Positions 22,280 to 35,420 of a stretch of 64,000 bases of DNA are shown here, one piece after another (the stretch's first letter is position 1; each line of letters begins with the position of its first letter). The position numbers and the translations under genes were made by a program. A model generated the notes under the pieces. That model was not told the origin of the DNA, searched no databases, and was given only the letters and a program-made list of their open reading frames with translations. Source of the stretch: Ailanthus altissimus (Eukaryota > Streptophyta > Magnoliopsida > Sapindales > Simaroubaceae); assembly GCA_946807835.1 (NCBI GenBank), contig OX327690.1:13302501-13366500 (forward strand). Reading direction: 5' to 3'.

Positions 22280-23700
22280 CATAGTGATCATTTTGTAAGA
22301 AAGTTTATGCCTTACTTTGGTGACATTTTTCTTTTTCTTATTGATAGGTATACCGTCTCATCAAAATATCAATCTACAAATCATGCAGTAAATAAAGCTT
22401 TCATTAGGAGTTCAAGATATCTAATAATGAATGGTAAGTTAAAGCTAACATGAATCATCAAATGACGTTGAAGTCTTATTTTAGTACATTATAGAGGTAC
22501 TATAGATATAAATACCTAACACAACCAAAAGTGTGTAAATGAGATATATCTAATTGATGACTAAGTAAAAATTATAATAGAGAATATTGATAATATATAG
22601 TGAATTTAAAATGGATTAACGCTGAAGTATGCAAAATTGTGTGACCTTATATAGAAATTGGTAATTGCTTGTACATCAATAAAGTATGTCCAATTACATA
22701 AAGTTGTTTAATAATTGATAATGCTAATCCATTTTGTGTGTTAAATATACAACATATGATGCTATACATTGGTCCTCACTGATGTACAATAGTCATAAAA
22801 TGCTTTAGATGCAAATTTATTGGTATTATCTAAATGTATGATTTTAATTATATAGTTTAAAAATTGTGCTCTTAATTTGATGATTTGTACAAGGAGTTTA
22901 GAAAATGCAACATTTTGAATAGACATTAAATAAACATATGACGCTCATGTAGATGCACCAATAAAAACTAAAAAATAGCAAAAACATTCACTTGGTAGAT
23001 GGATTAGTCGACAAATATTTTCTTGGATCCTTTGTAAAAACAATGAAGATTTCAGACTAATCTTATAAGGAGATGACCTAATTACAAGTTTTTCTTATGA
23101 GCAAGTAGTACAAATATTCTCATTAAACAATAGAATCTTCAAGTTTTTTTAATAAGTTTTTCATAAGAATTTTCAATGGTCCTACATATTATTATTGTTC
23201 TTAGATGACCAAGGTGATCATGCCATGTCATAAACATTTTGGATTATTGAACTTTTAGCTTATTATTGCAGCTTTCAATCAGATTTATGATTTTATAATA
23301 CACTTCGAATAATAATACTAAGCTTTTCAAGTAAGGATTTCTTTTTTGAGGCATTGAAAATAATATAGAGATATTCTATTCTTTTAAAATCTCAATGTGA
23401 TATCCAATTTAGGGAATGTATTTAAAACTAACCAGATTTCTTTTAAATGTGCCTGCATATAAAGTATTATCAATATATAACTTTTTTTTCACTTGTTAAC
23501 AACATTGTTGCTCTTTCAAAACCTTCATTTTGATATGTAAGACTTGATATAGTATTGAATTTTGCTTCAATTATTATTATTTTAGAGAAATATTTCTTAC
23601 CTTAAAGGATAGTGTGTAGTTGTACTGTCAATCAAACAGATATCCCCAATCAATTCGTTTATAACAACTATATCATTTCGCTAAATAAGAATTTATGATA
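22280..23700 (-). pseudogene. Copia-2 protease and integrase (decayed, minus strand)
   Basis: Reading leftwards: a protease-like block DICLIDSTTTHYPLR near 23640; GAG-pre-integrase RFYCLMRIFVLLAHKKNL near 23100; FLVFIGAST and SIQNVAFSKLLVQII near 22900; IHLDNTNKFASKAFYDY near 22830 (copia 'IRLDNAGEFTSQAFNDY', catalytic Asp kept, Glu changed to Lys); and RYLELL...ALFTA...DETVYLSIRKRKMS near 22340. It is the central part of Copia-2. Many stops are present. The frame stops at 22280, where the chromovirus-like insert begins, and resumes at 15904. Confidence 0.8.
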
Positions 23701-24229
23701 GACATCAAGATAATACATTAAAAGAAATTACACTTCTCCTTTATTTATATAAGCAATTACACTTTTCCTTAATAAGCATTACAAAATGTTACAAAAAGTG
23801 AAAAAAAATTAATACAAAACAATACAAAAAGACCTAACATAAAGACATTAACTGAAGCTTAATTGATGTTTCCATTATCAAGTAAATGATCAAAGTTCCC
23901 TTCTTTTATTATAAAAATCAGAGACATCTAAATATATGAGATCTGTAAGATCTAAATTATCAATGAGGTTTATCTTTACATTCTTGGCAAGATATTTTAG
24001 TAAATGTCAAGTACGAGACTAGTGTCCCTTCATGCCTTATCTATAATAAGCTTGGTTAGTATTTTTAGATAGTTTATTTTCTACACATTTATCATTATCT
24101 TTTTTTTTTAATTATCACTTATGATGGTTTTTCTCCTTTTTATTCATTTTCCATACTAAGGGTTTATGACCATTGCAAGAGTGATAACTGTGGTTGCTAC
24201 CTTTATCGTTATAAATAGGGATAACAATG
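23701..24229 (-). pseudogene. Probable Copia-2 gag end (very decayed)
   Basis: This should encode the gag end of Copia-2, being upstream of its protease. A weak basic block (NGHKPLVWKMNKKEKNHH near 24150) may derive from the zinc-knuckle region, but the ligands are not clear. It ends where solo LTR LL4 begins. Confidence 0.3.
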
Positions 24230-27200
24230 TGTTTGGATGCCAGTTTATCACGGTTCACGACCTAAACTTATTGGGTGTGTGCATGTGATACATATGTCTA
24301 TTAAAAATTTATATATATATATATACCATTTATGTATCTCATACACAAATCTACGCAACGAAAGCTGGAAATCTAATTTCTTAAAAATGATCACGATAAA
24401 TTTTATTCAATTACACTAATAAATAAAATTAAACTATATTAATCATAATAATATAGAATTAAGAGATATCACATGTCTTGCCTTTGGAACGAGTTTATTG
24501 TGGAGGACCGCTCGAAGTGAACCCGTTGGCAATTCTAAAACCCAACGTGGTGGGCTTAAATTTCTAAAATAAAAACTTTTATTTTTTAGTATTCGATTTA
24601 ACTCTTAAACTGTAGGATTAACTCTTAATTCTCATGCTTAAACTTTTAAGCTCTATTATTTGTTCCAACAAATTTGGATAATTATTTTGTTTAAGAAACT
24701 CTTACTTAGATTTATAAAATAATTTCCTTCTAATTTAATTGCATGGCCAAATGTTGACTTTAAAGAAATGAAAATAATTTTCCTTTGTTTCATCCAAATG
24801 AAATGGCCGAACTTCAAATGGAGAAGAAGATTAAAAAAAAATGGTTTTCAACACTTGAAAATCATTTCTCTCTCTCCCTAGTCATTTTGGTCGAATACCA
24901 CCGTAAGGGAGCCAGGAGAGTTCAATTTGTCTCAAGAAAATAAAATGAATCAAAAGCCACAAAAACCACTCCATACCCGTTATTTATATTCATCAAATAA
25001 ATATATATATATTATAATAAAAATATCTTTCCTTTTGTCAAAATATTATTAAAAATATCAAGAGAATTTTGATGAAATAAGTGAAGTATGGTCGGCAATC
25101 ACTTGACTTTAACGTAAAATAATTTTGATTAATTTAATTTATGCCCATGAGGTTTCATTTAATTTCTCTTTAGTAATATTTATTTTAATAATAATTAATT
25201 ACTTAATAAAATCTCATTTTATTTAACAACTAAGTCTTTAATAAAATATTTACTTTATTAATTTAATTATAAGCTAACAATTAACTCTAAACAAATTAAC
25301 TAATCACTTAACTCTTAAGTAATAATAAATATTTAGATTATTTAACACTTGAATAATCAATTTAGAAAAATAACCCTTAAGTATTTAATTAACTCAACGT
25401 GAGTTCTACCATACCCAATACTTGAGTTAATTTTAACTGTAGGCTTACTATGCGTTACGTGTTATTATTTAATTACTCAACAATAATTATTAACTAATTA
25501 ATATACTTAACACTTAAGTATTGACACACGCGCATTCCAAAGGTTCCTGAAACAAATATTTGGTAATGCTAAAAATTATTAGATTGAATAATTCAATCTA
25601 GTGTTTTGCTATAATGTACAACGAGTACACTTCATATTGCAGGACTCCTTAGGTCTACGCCTGATTCGTCAAATAAAACTATTCCATAAGTCTGTGATCG
25701 ATGTCCTACGCACACATCACATATATTACAAATCAGCGCGTTAAACTATACAAGCTGAGGTCAGAAAATATACGTATAATCTTTCCGTTATCTATATCCT
25801 AGATGTTTGAAGATATAGATTTACACTATCAAATTCCTATATGCTCGTCCATGAACTTATCTTTAGATTTATATTTTCAAGAACAATATACATAAACAAT
25901 TTTGCTATATTGTTCAACCCTTTGGGAAACACCTTTCCCGAGTTGGTACTCGTGGTCACGAGATTTTCTGAAATACAATCTCAGAGCATCTAAACATACC
26001 ACTCCCCTATGAGAGCTAACGAATCCTATATTGGTACATACCAGACTCCAAAAGTATCAGACCATACCAGTGACACCCAGTGTCACACCATGAAAGGTCC
26101 GTGACATGAGTTGAACTAAAGTATGGTGAATCACTTACAAGCCCACTGTGGCACTCAGGTCAAAGAACCATGTATACTACTCAACTCGAAAGGACTCACC
26201 ATTGATGGCTTCATAGGATATCTATTAGCATCCTCATTAGTATGTTCAATATTCAGTCCTAACTGAATACCCGTATGTATATACGAGCTTCCGGTAAGCT
26301 CATGGTTGGCTAAGAACAACTATCTATACCATATAGATATAGCATACACTGATTTATATAAAATGGATTCACCGATAGACCCGCATCTATGAAGTAAATC
26401 AAGAATTTAGTGTTTGAGAATATACTTGCATAATGACATCTCCTAGCACCTATTGCAACTCGTTACAACCATGTCATTACTAGTATACTCACAGGTCTTT
26501 GTCCTATTACAAATAAGGATCTAACCTTTTAGATCTAACTGACTCTTATAACTTGCTAACTCTTAGCAGTGCTAACCGTTAGCATATATAAGTCTTAGCT
26601 CTGTTAATTCTTAGTACTGGTCTAAACTCCTTTAGACCAGATCTGAACTCCTTTATATTATACAATATCTATTGTTTGGGATTTGTGCTTACGTGCCATC
26701 CCATTATATATAAATATTTAATGATAATATTTATACAATTATAATTTCTAATAAAATCGTTAATATTATTTATAATAAATGGTAAGATGCTTGTAACGTT
26801 TCAGACATTGTATGATCTGAAGGAGTTTAGATATGGTCTAAAGAAGTTTAGATCAGTGCTAAGAGTTAGCACATTAATAGAGTTAGTGAAATTTAAACAA
26901 TTAGAGCCTTGTCTGAAATGAGACAATAACTTGAGAGTATATTTATAATGATATAGGTATAACGAGTTGCAGATGGTGCTAAAAAATGTCATTATGCAAA
27001 TATGTTCTCAAACATGATGTTTCTGATTTAATTTCATCGATGCGAGTCTATCGGTGGAACCCATTAATATAGATTAGTGTATGTCTATATCTGAATGGTC
27101 CAGATGGTTAATCTTAGCAAACTATGAGTTTAGTGAAAGCTCGTATAGACATATAGGCATTCAGTGAGGACTGAATATTGAACAGACTCACAAAGACCTC

Positions 27201-29153
27201 TAATAGACATATCATAAAATCGTCAATGGAAGGTCTTCCGAGTTGAGTAGTATTTGTGGTCCTTTGACCTAAGCGCCATAGTGGGTTTGTGAGTGATCCA
27301 CCATACTTTAGTTCTACACATGTCAGAGACCTTTCATGGTCTGACCGCTGTGTGTCGCTGGATATGATCCGATGCTCATGGAGTCCGATGTACGTAGATA
27401 TAGGATCTATCGGCTCATATGAGTAGGTTGTATATCCTGATGCTCCAAGATTGTATTTCAAAAAGTCTTGTGGCCACAAGCATAAACCTCGAAAAATATA
27501 TTTCGAAGGGATAAACAATATCACAAAAATATTTGTGGATATTGTTTAGGGAAATATAAATCTTGAGACAAGTTGATGGTTGAGCAAATAAAGATTTGAT
27601 AGTTTTGATTTATATCTCCGCTTTTTCAGGATATAAATGATGGAGGGGTTATACAAATATGTAATAACCTTAACTTGCATAGTCTAACGAGCTGATTTGT
27701 AATATCCGTAATGTGTGTGTGGGGCATCGTTCATGGACGTATGGAGGAGCTCTATATGACAAATTAGATGTGGACCTAGAGAGTCTCACAATATGAAGTA
27801 TACTCGTTGAGCACTGGGGTAGTAGACTGGATTGAATAATTCTATCCAATAAATTTCAGCAAAATAGAATAATTATTTTGGGACCTCTCGGAATGTGCAT
27901 TTGTCAAGACTTAATTGTTAAGTACATCATTGAATTAATTAACAAAAGTTATTAAATAATAAGATGATTGACAAGTGGCACAATTTGGTACATGATTTTA
28001 TTTTACCTTAGTTTTACCATTTAACCTTGATAATAAAAACTAGTAAGGTAAAAAGTAATTATTCAAAATTGTTTTGCATAATTAAATTAGATTTTTTATT
28101 ATATTATTAGATAATATAATAATATATATTAATCATGGCCATTGTATTTTAATATAATAAGGGGCATAAATGTTGGCAATTGATTTACCTAATATAATTA
28201 AAATAATTATATTTGTTAGGTAATAATTTAATTAAGTGTCTATTATTCTAGTGCTTAATAAATTAATTCAAAGTGGGAGACCAACAATTAAATTGGTAGA
28301 GTGTTTGTTTTGTTTTATCAAAAGGTGTTGAATAACAAAAACAAAAATTAAGCTAATATTTTGATTCATTCATTCCTTTTGGAGGATGATATACGGTTAA
28401 GCAATTTCAAGATAAGTGAGAGAGTTTTAGTTTTGTATTTTTCAAGTGTTGAAAGTAAAATGAAATTTTCTTCATCTTCTTTTCTCATGAATGAATCAAA
28501 ATAAATAAATGAAAATGGAGAAAGAGATTAGTAATTGCAGACAAGAGTTGTATTAAAATTAATTAATTTATGAAAATTATTTCCATCATTTAAACAAGAG
28601 TTGTATGTAAATGTTTACCATCTCCATTTAAGAATCAAACAATTTGTGTTCAAAGAGTTTGAATACATGTGCTAGAAATTGTAAAACTAAGCTACCATTC
28701 TAATTCCATAATTCCACCAAACCGTTATGGACTAGAATTGTTCAATAATTTATTTCAAAGTGAGCTCTTCAATTGAATTGTTTGAGGACTTGAAGATTTT
28801 GTAAAGCTGTCTTCATTAGGTAAGTGTTCTTTACATTTTAATTTTTTGTACACAATTATTCATCACATATAAGTTGTTGTATAATAGTTATACTTAAGCA
28901 TATATGTGATATACGTAGTTAAATATGTTAAATTGGGTGTATATATTAATATGTTTCCGCTACGTGTAATAATTTTTAAAATTATGTATACACTCGTATA
29001 TCACATACTCAATTTCATATATCTATAATATAACAAGTATTGTATCATGTATTATTATTGTATTAACGATCATACGAAATAATTATTATATAAATATTAA
29101 ATAATTTAATATTCATAAAGTATTAGAATGACACGTAAATACTAATTCTAACA
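24230..29153 (-). mobile_element. Solo LTR LL4 (long-LTR family), split by LL3
   Basis: The parts 24230-26672 and 29027-29153 form one minus-strand LTR of about 2.57 kb. On the minus strand it starts TGTTAGAATTAGTATTTACG at 29153 and is colinear with LL1 and LL2 in reverse complement (compare 26085-26165 with 3740-3820). The flanks CAATG (24225-24229) and CAATA (29154-29158) form a TSD with one mismatch. It was later opened by LL3. It is the most diverged long copy, and its left end is assigned mainly from that TSD. Confidence 0.75.
26673..29021 (+). mobile_element. Solo LTR LL3 inserted head-to-head inside LL4
   Basis: This 2349-bp LTR starts TGTTTGGGATTTGTG and ends near CATATA (expected CA changed). 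A perfect 5-bp TSD TCTAT lies at 26668-26672 and 29022-29026. The sequence on both sides is LL4 in the opposite orientation. Long open frames inside it (such as 27114-27524 minus) are shared by homologous LTR copies and match no protein I recognise. Confidence 0.85.
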
Positions 29154-31300
29154 CAATAAATATTAATAAAAAAATTTATTCATACTTTATATATTACGTT
29201 AAACATCCCACTTTTTAATACTATAATCAATCAAACTAAATGAAACATGAAGAAATGCATAAGCATTTTCAAAATCAAAAGCAACCGCAATAAGAAATAT
29301 TCTATCATAGGGTGAAGGTCTTGGTTTGTGAACTCAAGAAATGGTTAGTATTTATTAATCATACTTTTTTTATGTTATAAATCAATCTTATTAACTTAAA
29401 AGAATTTAGGGATGTGGCATTCTTTTCAAGCCTTTTAGATAACGTTGCCTATTTTTTTATATATATTCAAGATATATTTAATTCTTATAAAATGTGGGAT
29501 GTAATTTTTTTTCTCATTCAATCATGTGATGCGCTCATCACGTTTGACCTATTTTATGAGCTAATTTGTCTTGTATTATTTATATCCAATATTTTTTATG
29601 AGCCAATTTGTCTTGTATTATTCATACCCAATATTTTTTAAGAACTCCCATTTTATATAATAATATTTATTAGGACTTAAGATAAGATTTTTAGAAGCTC
29701 ACATATATATCAGAATTAAGATTTGTTTTGATACTAATTATCATGAGTCATGCACTTATTATTAATTTAAAAAATTAATTTATTAAATAATACTTTCTAC
29801 CTTTTTATATATACCAAAACTCCGACCCTAAATTTTTTTCTAAATACGGGGGCGTGACCCTTAGCTAAGCGTTATAGGAAGTTTTTGCTTGAGCTTTTTG
29901 AAGATGTCGTTGGCTTTTATTAAATTAAAGAAGAAATCGAGGCTTCTTTTGTCAGGTTCAATGTTTTTTAGTAGAATTTTGTATGATTATTACAGTGACA
30001 ACAATATGTATTCATCACTTTGCCTATACTTCGTCCATAAACTTTTCCACCTTCATTCATTTGATTATTGTAGTGACACCTGTACTCATACTCATTAACG
30101 ATAGTAAATTGCCTTCAAGGACAATTAGAGTGAAGAAAGCTATAGGTGGTTTCTTGCGCATGATTATTCAGATGAAGAGGGATAAGCGACTTTTTATGGG
30201 TGGTAGGCAGAAAGAGTTATTAACTCTTTAGACAACATGGCCTTTTGCTTACTGCAGTATATGCGGTGGGCATATATATGTGAAGTTTACAAATTTTCAT
30301 TCAAAGTTTGTCCCTAAAGAAGCTGTTTTAGTAGAGGGCTTGTAAGAATAACAACAAAAATGACTTAATAATGTTAGGGCATATTAGAAAGTTAGAAATC
30401 TAAAGCTCATAAGTGGTTAGAGAGTTTATGAGATTACTCTTGGTCTAGATACATATATGAAAGAAATTGTAAAGTAGATCACACCACAAAAAAAAAATAT
30501 AATGCTGAGTGCTTTGATAATTAGAAACTAAAGTAAAAGAGCAAACCATGGCTTAGAATGTTAGAGTAGGTGAGGTGCAAATTAATTAAAAAGTTCTTAA
30601 AGAGAGCAATGGCAACAGAAAAGTGATAAGGTACAAGTTCCTCCACGAGGACAAAATACACTTAATGGTGTAAGTGAAGAGAGCAAATATGTAAGTATTG
30701 GATCTTCAGGAGAGTTTGTTTTTCAAATCAAGGGTATTGGAAATACACACCCATTGGATTGCTTATTATTGAATCGAAAAAAAAATATTTGTGACTATGA
30801 CTATTGGTAATTGGCTCGTTTGCCGTATAAGTAGAAAATGGTTGTCATCAACTAGATTAGGCAAAGGCCCAAAAGCTTTTTGTTAGAATTTTTTATGTGA
30901 TTTAAAATATAATTGATTACTCAGTTAAGTGTCAAGCATTATTGTTTATGTAAAAATATGTTATGAAAAATTTAATTTGTAACTATATGATATATGAATC
31001 ATGGTATTTTATAGTTGGCCATAACGGGGTGGCTACAAGTTTCCTAATTAGCAAGGGACCCACGAATTTCCTCCTTCGTTATGCTTCGGCTCGTAATAGT
31101 ACAAACCCAATAAGATAAGGGCGCTTTTATTATAATTAGAAAAAAGTTCATTGGGCTTATCATTTATTGGTTGGTGAGTAATTTTGACTCTTAATTTAAA
31201 GGTGGGTCAAGTCTCTTTTTATATATGAATTGGAGTAAATTTTTTTAATTTATAATAAAGAAGATTTAATCTTTCTTATGTCTAGATTTATTATATCTCA
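29154..31300. other. Low-repeat stretch, no recognised gene
   Basis: Short open frames occur at 29905-30090 and 29983-30231 (+), but they match no protein I recognise, and their base composition does not stand out. No LTR signature was found. It could hold remnants of host intergenic DNA around the candidate exon at 31444. Confidence 0.35.
29552..29635 (+). repeat. 42-bp tandem duplication
   Basis: Two adjacent 42-bp units (ATGAGCTAATTTGTC and ATGAGCCAATTTGTC, starting at 29556 and 29598) differ at about three positions. The duplication preserves an open frame but nothing else suggests coding. Confidence 0.8.
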
Positions 31301-31312
31301 ATAGACTTTCGA

Positions 31313-31486
31313 CTATAAATATTAATCAATTGTTGCAATATTTAAAAAGAAAAAGGTCCATTAACCAAGTACATTGTATCGTGAGAATTGAAGAAAATAA
31401 AAGGAGAAAGAATCCATTACTCTCTTACTTATCTCAATTTAATATGGCAGCAACAACAACTACACCATCATCTTCCACAATTGGAG
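31313..31486 (+). CDS. Candidate first exon of a host gene
   Basis: A TATA-like CTATAAATATT at 31313 is followed about 130 bases later by ATG at 31444 in an AATATGGCAGC context. The frame reads MAATTTTPSSSTIG and meets a good plant splice donor (GGAG|GTAATC, exon end 31486). The Ala/Thr/Ser-rich start with a GCAGCA codon run is typical of plant first exons and organelle-targeted proteins. No second exon was recognised: AT-rich sequence follows, then the Copia-3 nest from 32022. Either the rest of the gene lies beyond the window or this is a relic. Read without splicing, the frame ends at 31551 after 36 codons. The product is unknown. Confidence 0.25.
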
Positions 31487-31551
31487 GTAATCCTTCATTC
31501 TTTCCTACATTGTTTCATATGCTCCAAAATTTTAAAATCCTAACTGGGTGA

Positions 31552-32021
31552 AAACATGGGCTATTTATTTATTTTTTTGCAAAAACTTAATGTAATAAAA
31601 TAAAAGAGAATGAAAATTAGAGCAAAACGCATATTAAAAATTAGAAGAAAAAACAAAGCATTGTAGGCTAAACTTTGAGAATTTTTCTAAAATTATTTAA
31701 AAGAACAAAAAATGAACATAACGAGCAGTTGGATAAGGAAGATAGTAAAATAACACAAGAGTCCTTTAAAAAATTTCTTTTAAGGGGCCTTAAGTTTATA
31801 TATTATAATTACGATACTTTATATATAATTAATGAGACCCTTAAAAGTTTAGTATTTAATGTAACAGGTTTAACCCATTTCAAACTTGACTGGCTCAATT
31901 CAGTTGACATTTTTAAATGGAATAAATAATTTTTATTATAATTTTTTGATTGAATTGGATTATATATATATATATTTATAATTTTTTTTAGTGGATTGGA
32001 TTTTACATTTTGATCAATATT
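31552..32021. other. AT-rich spacer, no gene seen
   Basis: Short open frames only, including a (TA)n run near 31961. Integrase-like coding of Copia-3 starts abruptly near 32022, so that element is truncated on its 5' side. Confidence 0.4.
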
Positions 32022-32617
32022 GGATTTAGTTGTGGACCATTTGCTTAGCTCTTTTGGAGGTAACAAATATTTTATTATTTTTATTGATAACTTCTTTTAT
32101 TACTATTATATTGAATTTCTTTATGATAAATTTGAATCATTGAATGCCTTTAAAGCATTTAAAGGTAATGTTAAACTTTAAAAGAAAAAGAAAATTAAAG
32201 TAAAGAGATCTGACAAAGGTGGTAAGTATTATACAAGTATAATGGGATTGGACAATCGTGAGTCATTAGCAAAATATTTGATAGAATATGGCATTTGAAA
32301 TGTAAGAAACTTCTAGAGAGAATGATATTACTGACAAAAGAAATCACAAGCTTCTAGACATGGTGTGATGTTTGTTAGCTTACTTTACACCACTAGGGTT
32401 CTTTTAAGGTGAGACTTTATAGATTGCAATATATATCTTGAACAAGGTGTCAATTAAGTTCATTTTAAAACACACTCATTTTCATGTCTAGGCTTACAAA
32501 GTAGAGGGCAATTGCCAGTATAAAAAACTTAATCTTAAGACTGTAAGTGGATTCTTTATAGCTTACTAAACAAGATCAGAGGGTTTTAAATTTTATTATT
32601 TATTTCACTCACCAAAG
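32022..32617 (+). pseudogene. Copia-3 integrase fragment (decayed)
   Basis: The reading GGNKYFIIFIDNFF near 32058, KFESLNAFKAFKGNVKL near 32130, KRSDKGGKYYTSIMG near 32200 (copia 'RSDRGGEYYGRY', catalytic Asp kept), YLIEYGI, and TVSGFFIAY near 32540 follow the copia integrase order. The LTR, gag and protease of this element are missing on the left. The frame is cut at 32617 by the 5' LTR of LL5 and continues at 46431 after its 3' LTR, with the target duplication CAAAG on both sides. Confidence 0.85.
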
Positions 32618-34394
32618 TGTTAGAGATGATACTTATGTGATATTTTATTTTTGGATGAATATTATGATATTTATACAACACACATTTTTATAAATCGTTA
32701 ATTTATTAAATTGCAATAATCTTGTTCCTTTTCAAACATTGTAAATTTAAAGGAGTTTGAATCTGATCTAAAAATATTTAGATCATTATCAAGAGTTAGT
32801 AATTCTAAGAGTTAGAACCTTATATAGAATGGAACAAAGATCCAAAAATATTCATTGTAATGACATAGTTGCAATGAGTTACAAATAGTGTTAAACATTT
32901 TCATTATAAATATGTTCTCAAAGAACATTATGCCTGATTAAAGTTTACCAACATAAGTCAATTGGTATATGTCTAAATCTGAATTATCCAAATGATTAAT
33001 CTTAGCAGATTATAAGTATAGTGAAAGTTTGTATAGGCATGTAAGTATTCAGTAAGGACTGGGTACTGAATTGACTCACAAAGACCTTCAATAGACATAT
33101 CAAAAACCCATCAATGGATGGTCTTCTTAAGTTTAAGTAATATTTTTATGATCCTTTGACTTGAACACAACAGTGGGCTTGTGAGTAATCTATCATACTT
33201 TGATTTCACACATATTAAAGACCTTTCATGATATGACCTCTAAATGTTATTGGGTATGGTTTGATGCTCAAAGAGTCCGATGTACATAGATATGAGATCT
33301 ATCAGCTTATATAGGTAGGCTGTATATCTTAATGCTCCAAAATTGTATTTTAAAAAATTTTTTGGCTAAAACTATTACCTCGAAAAAGGGTTTTCATAAG
33401 GTGAAACAATATCACAAAGGAATTTACGGATATTGTTGATCAAAATCTAAATCTTAGAGATAAGTTCATGTTCGAGCAGATGGATATTTGACAGTAAATA
33501 TCTATGTTTCTACTCTTTTGGGATATAGGTGACGAAAAGATTATATAAATATAGTTTACTTTAACTTGTATGGTTCAACGCGCTATTTTATTATATTCGC
33601 AACATGTGTATGTAGTAGTATTCACAAAATTATAAAAATATTCCAAAAAATAAATGTGTATAAACCTAGAGAGTCTCAAAATATAAACTGTACTCGTTGA
33701 GCACTAGAGTAGTAAGTAAGGATGAAGAGTTCGGTCTGAAAAAATGTTTAAATACGCAAAATTTAGTTTTGACACCATTCAGAAAGGACATATGTCAAAT
33801 TCGAATTATTAGAATTTAACACATCATTAAAGCCATAAAACTTATTTAATTCCCTTTTAAATAATATACCAAGTGTTAAACTTAATTGTTAGGTTTATTA
33901 ACACTTGACAAGTATGGAACACTTGGCACATCATTGCCAAGTTAATGGGCAAATGTTCACTTAATGAAATTCAACAATACATGTAAAAAGTATTTTTACA
34001 TTTTTAATTAAAGTTCGGCAATTTGGCTTTAAAGAGTGGAATTTGGCTCATTTTTGGTAGAGTGAATTATTCTTGCTCTTTAGATAGAAAAGCCAAGAGA
34101 GGAAAAGCTTAAGTGTTAAGCTCCTTATACACCAAAACATCTTCTGCAAATCATAGCTACCATTTTAGAGTCTTGAGCCCAGTCAAGGATATAGAATTGT
34201 TTGCAGAATGCTTCAAGGTAAGACTCCACATGCGAGTTGTCTAACTACATCAACAATTCTTTAAAAGTATATTTTTTATTACTGTAATAGAATTATATTT
34301 GAAGAATGTGATTTTTGAAATGTATTTTATATTTCCGTTGCATGTTGTGTGTGACACACTTTTGCATTTCACTAACCATGTACATGCTCTTACA
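32618..34394 (+). mobile_element. LL5 5' LTR (long-LTR copia element)
   Basis: This 1777-bp LTR starts TGTTAGAGATG and ends CTCTTACA. The end is fixed by comparison with the 3' LTR at 46425. The element's TSD CAAAG is perfect (32613-32617 and 46426-46430). Its first 1.1 kb resembles LL1-LL4; the rest differs, so it is a subfamily. It is the only member of the family here with internal coding sequence. Confidence 0.85.
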
Positions 34395-34409
34395 CACTAT
34401 AGTACAAAT

Positions 34410-34421
34410 TAGTATCAAAGC
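34410..34421 (+). other. LL5 primer-binding site (tRNA-iMet type)
   Basis: TAGTATCAAAGC lies 15 bases after the LTR end and matches the initiator-Met PBS at 10 of 12 positions. Confidence 0.65.
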
Positions 34422-35420
34422 ATTCTGTATGTTGAGTATGGAACACAAAAGTTGTGTTTTATTAAAAAAATAGACTGAATTTGTGATGCTTGACATTAAG
34501 GCCCAAAACAATGGGCACTGTAACTTCAAGAGTTAGCATCATGCCAGCCAAGTCTTTGTTTAGTATAGTGTCACAGTGTCGATGTTGCATGGTGCTGCTA
34601 TGCTCAAGGTACTGACCTTAGCGCTGCGGTGGCAATATTATAGAACTACAACGCTAAACATATTGGAATCAATGCTAAGGCGCTAAGCATCTGGCGTCGC
34701 GACATTCATGGCATTCACTCATCTTTTGAGTTTAAATGCATGTAATGTTTATATTATGCAATTAAATATTATTGTTTTATACTGTGAACATTTGTTTACG
34801 TTGTTAACAGTAATAAGAGCCCTAATGGTGGGGTTAGTTGTGCTTGTGTAAAACAAATGAGTGTTTGAGAATTTTATTCTCGTTAGATATGAATAGGCTT
34901 AGAAATCTCTTATAATAAAACTATTATGTGTTTTATTCTTGGAAAATATTATACATGGTCTATCTTGTTAATACAATGTTAGATAGATCATCTCGGTCTT
35001 TTTCAATATCGTTAAAGTGTGATGAATTAGTAAGAGTGATTTGAACAATAGTGGTCAAACATGAGATGAGATAAATATAAGTGAACATATTACCCAATAT
35101 TGCGAAAGCACGAGGGTAGTATTAGTAAGTTATATTTAATAATTGATTAGTTTATCAGAAATACACTTATCCAATATTGCTAAAACGTGGGGATTAGGCA
35201 TGTTTAAGACTAGTGTTAAGAGTTGCATGAGATGTAATTGACAAAAACTGCCTATCTTTTGGGTTTACAAAAACTAATATTGCTAAAAAGTAAGATTGGA
35301 GTATATGTTGATTGAGTTTACTTTTCACTGTAAAGTTTAAAGTGTTAAACTTTCGTTTTTCTCTTTGGAAAGATTATAGGAAAAATGTAAAGCAGTAGAA
35401 GGATGTCTTTAGATTGAAAA
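34422..35420 (+). other. LL5 untranslated leader with GC-rich and 'AATATTGC' repeats
   Basis: A GC-rich block (34525-34720) carries motifs such as GCGCTGCGGTGGC and GGCGCTAAGC. Further on, three imperfect units with the core AATATTGCKAAA lie at about 35096, 35173 and 35277. No open frame of note was seen before gag. Confidence 0.5.

Noticed and set aside
27114..27524. 136-codon minus-strand ORF, similar in protein to the ORF at 3723-3959
   Set aside because: Both lie at the same place in LTR copies LL3 and LL2, so similarity follows from shared LTR ancestry. The protein has no recognisable motif.
29905..30231. Two overlapping plus-strand ORFs as a small gene
   Set aside because: No motif, no promoter or splice signals of note, and no conserved neighbour. 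Left as an unrecognised region.
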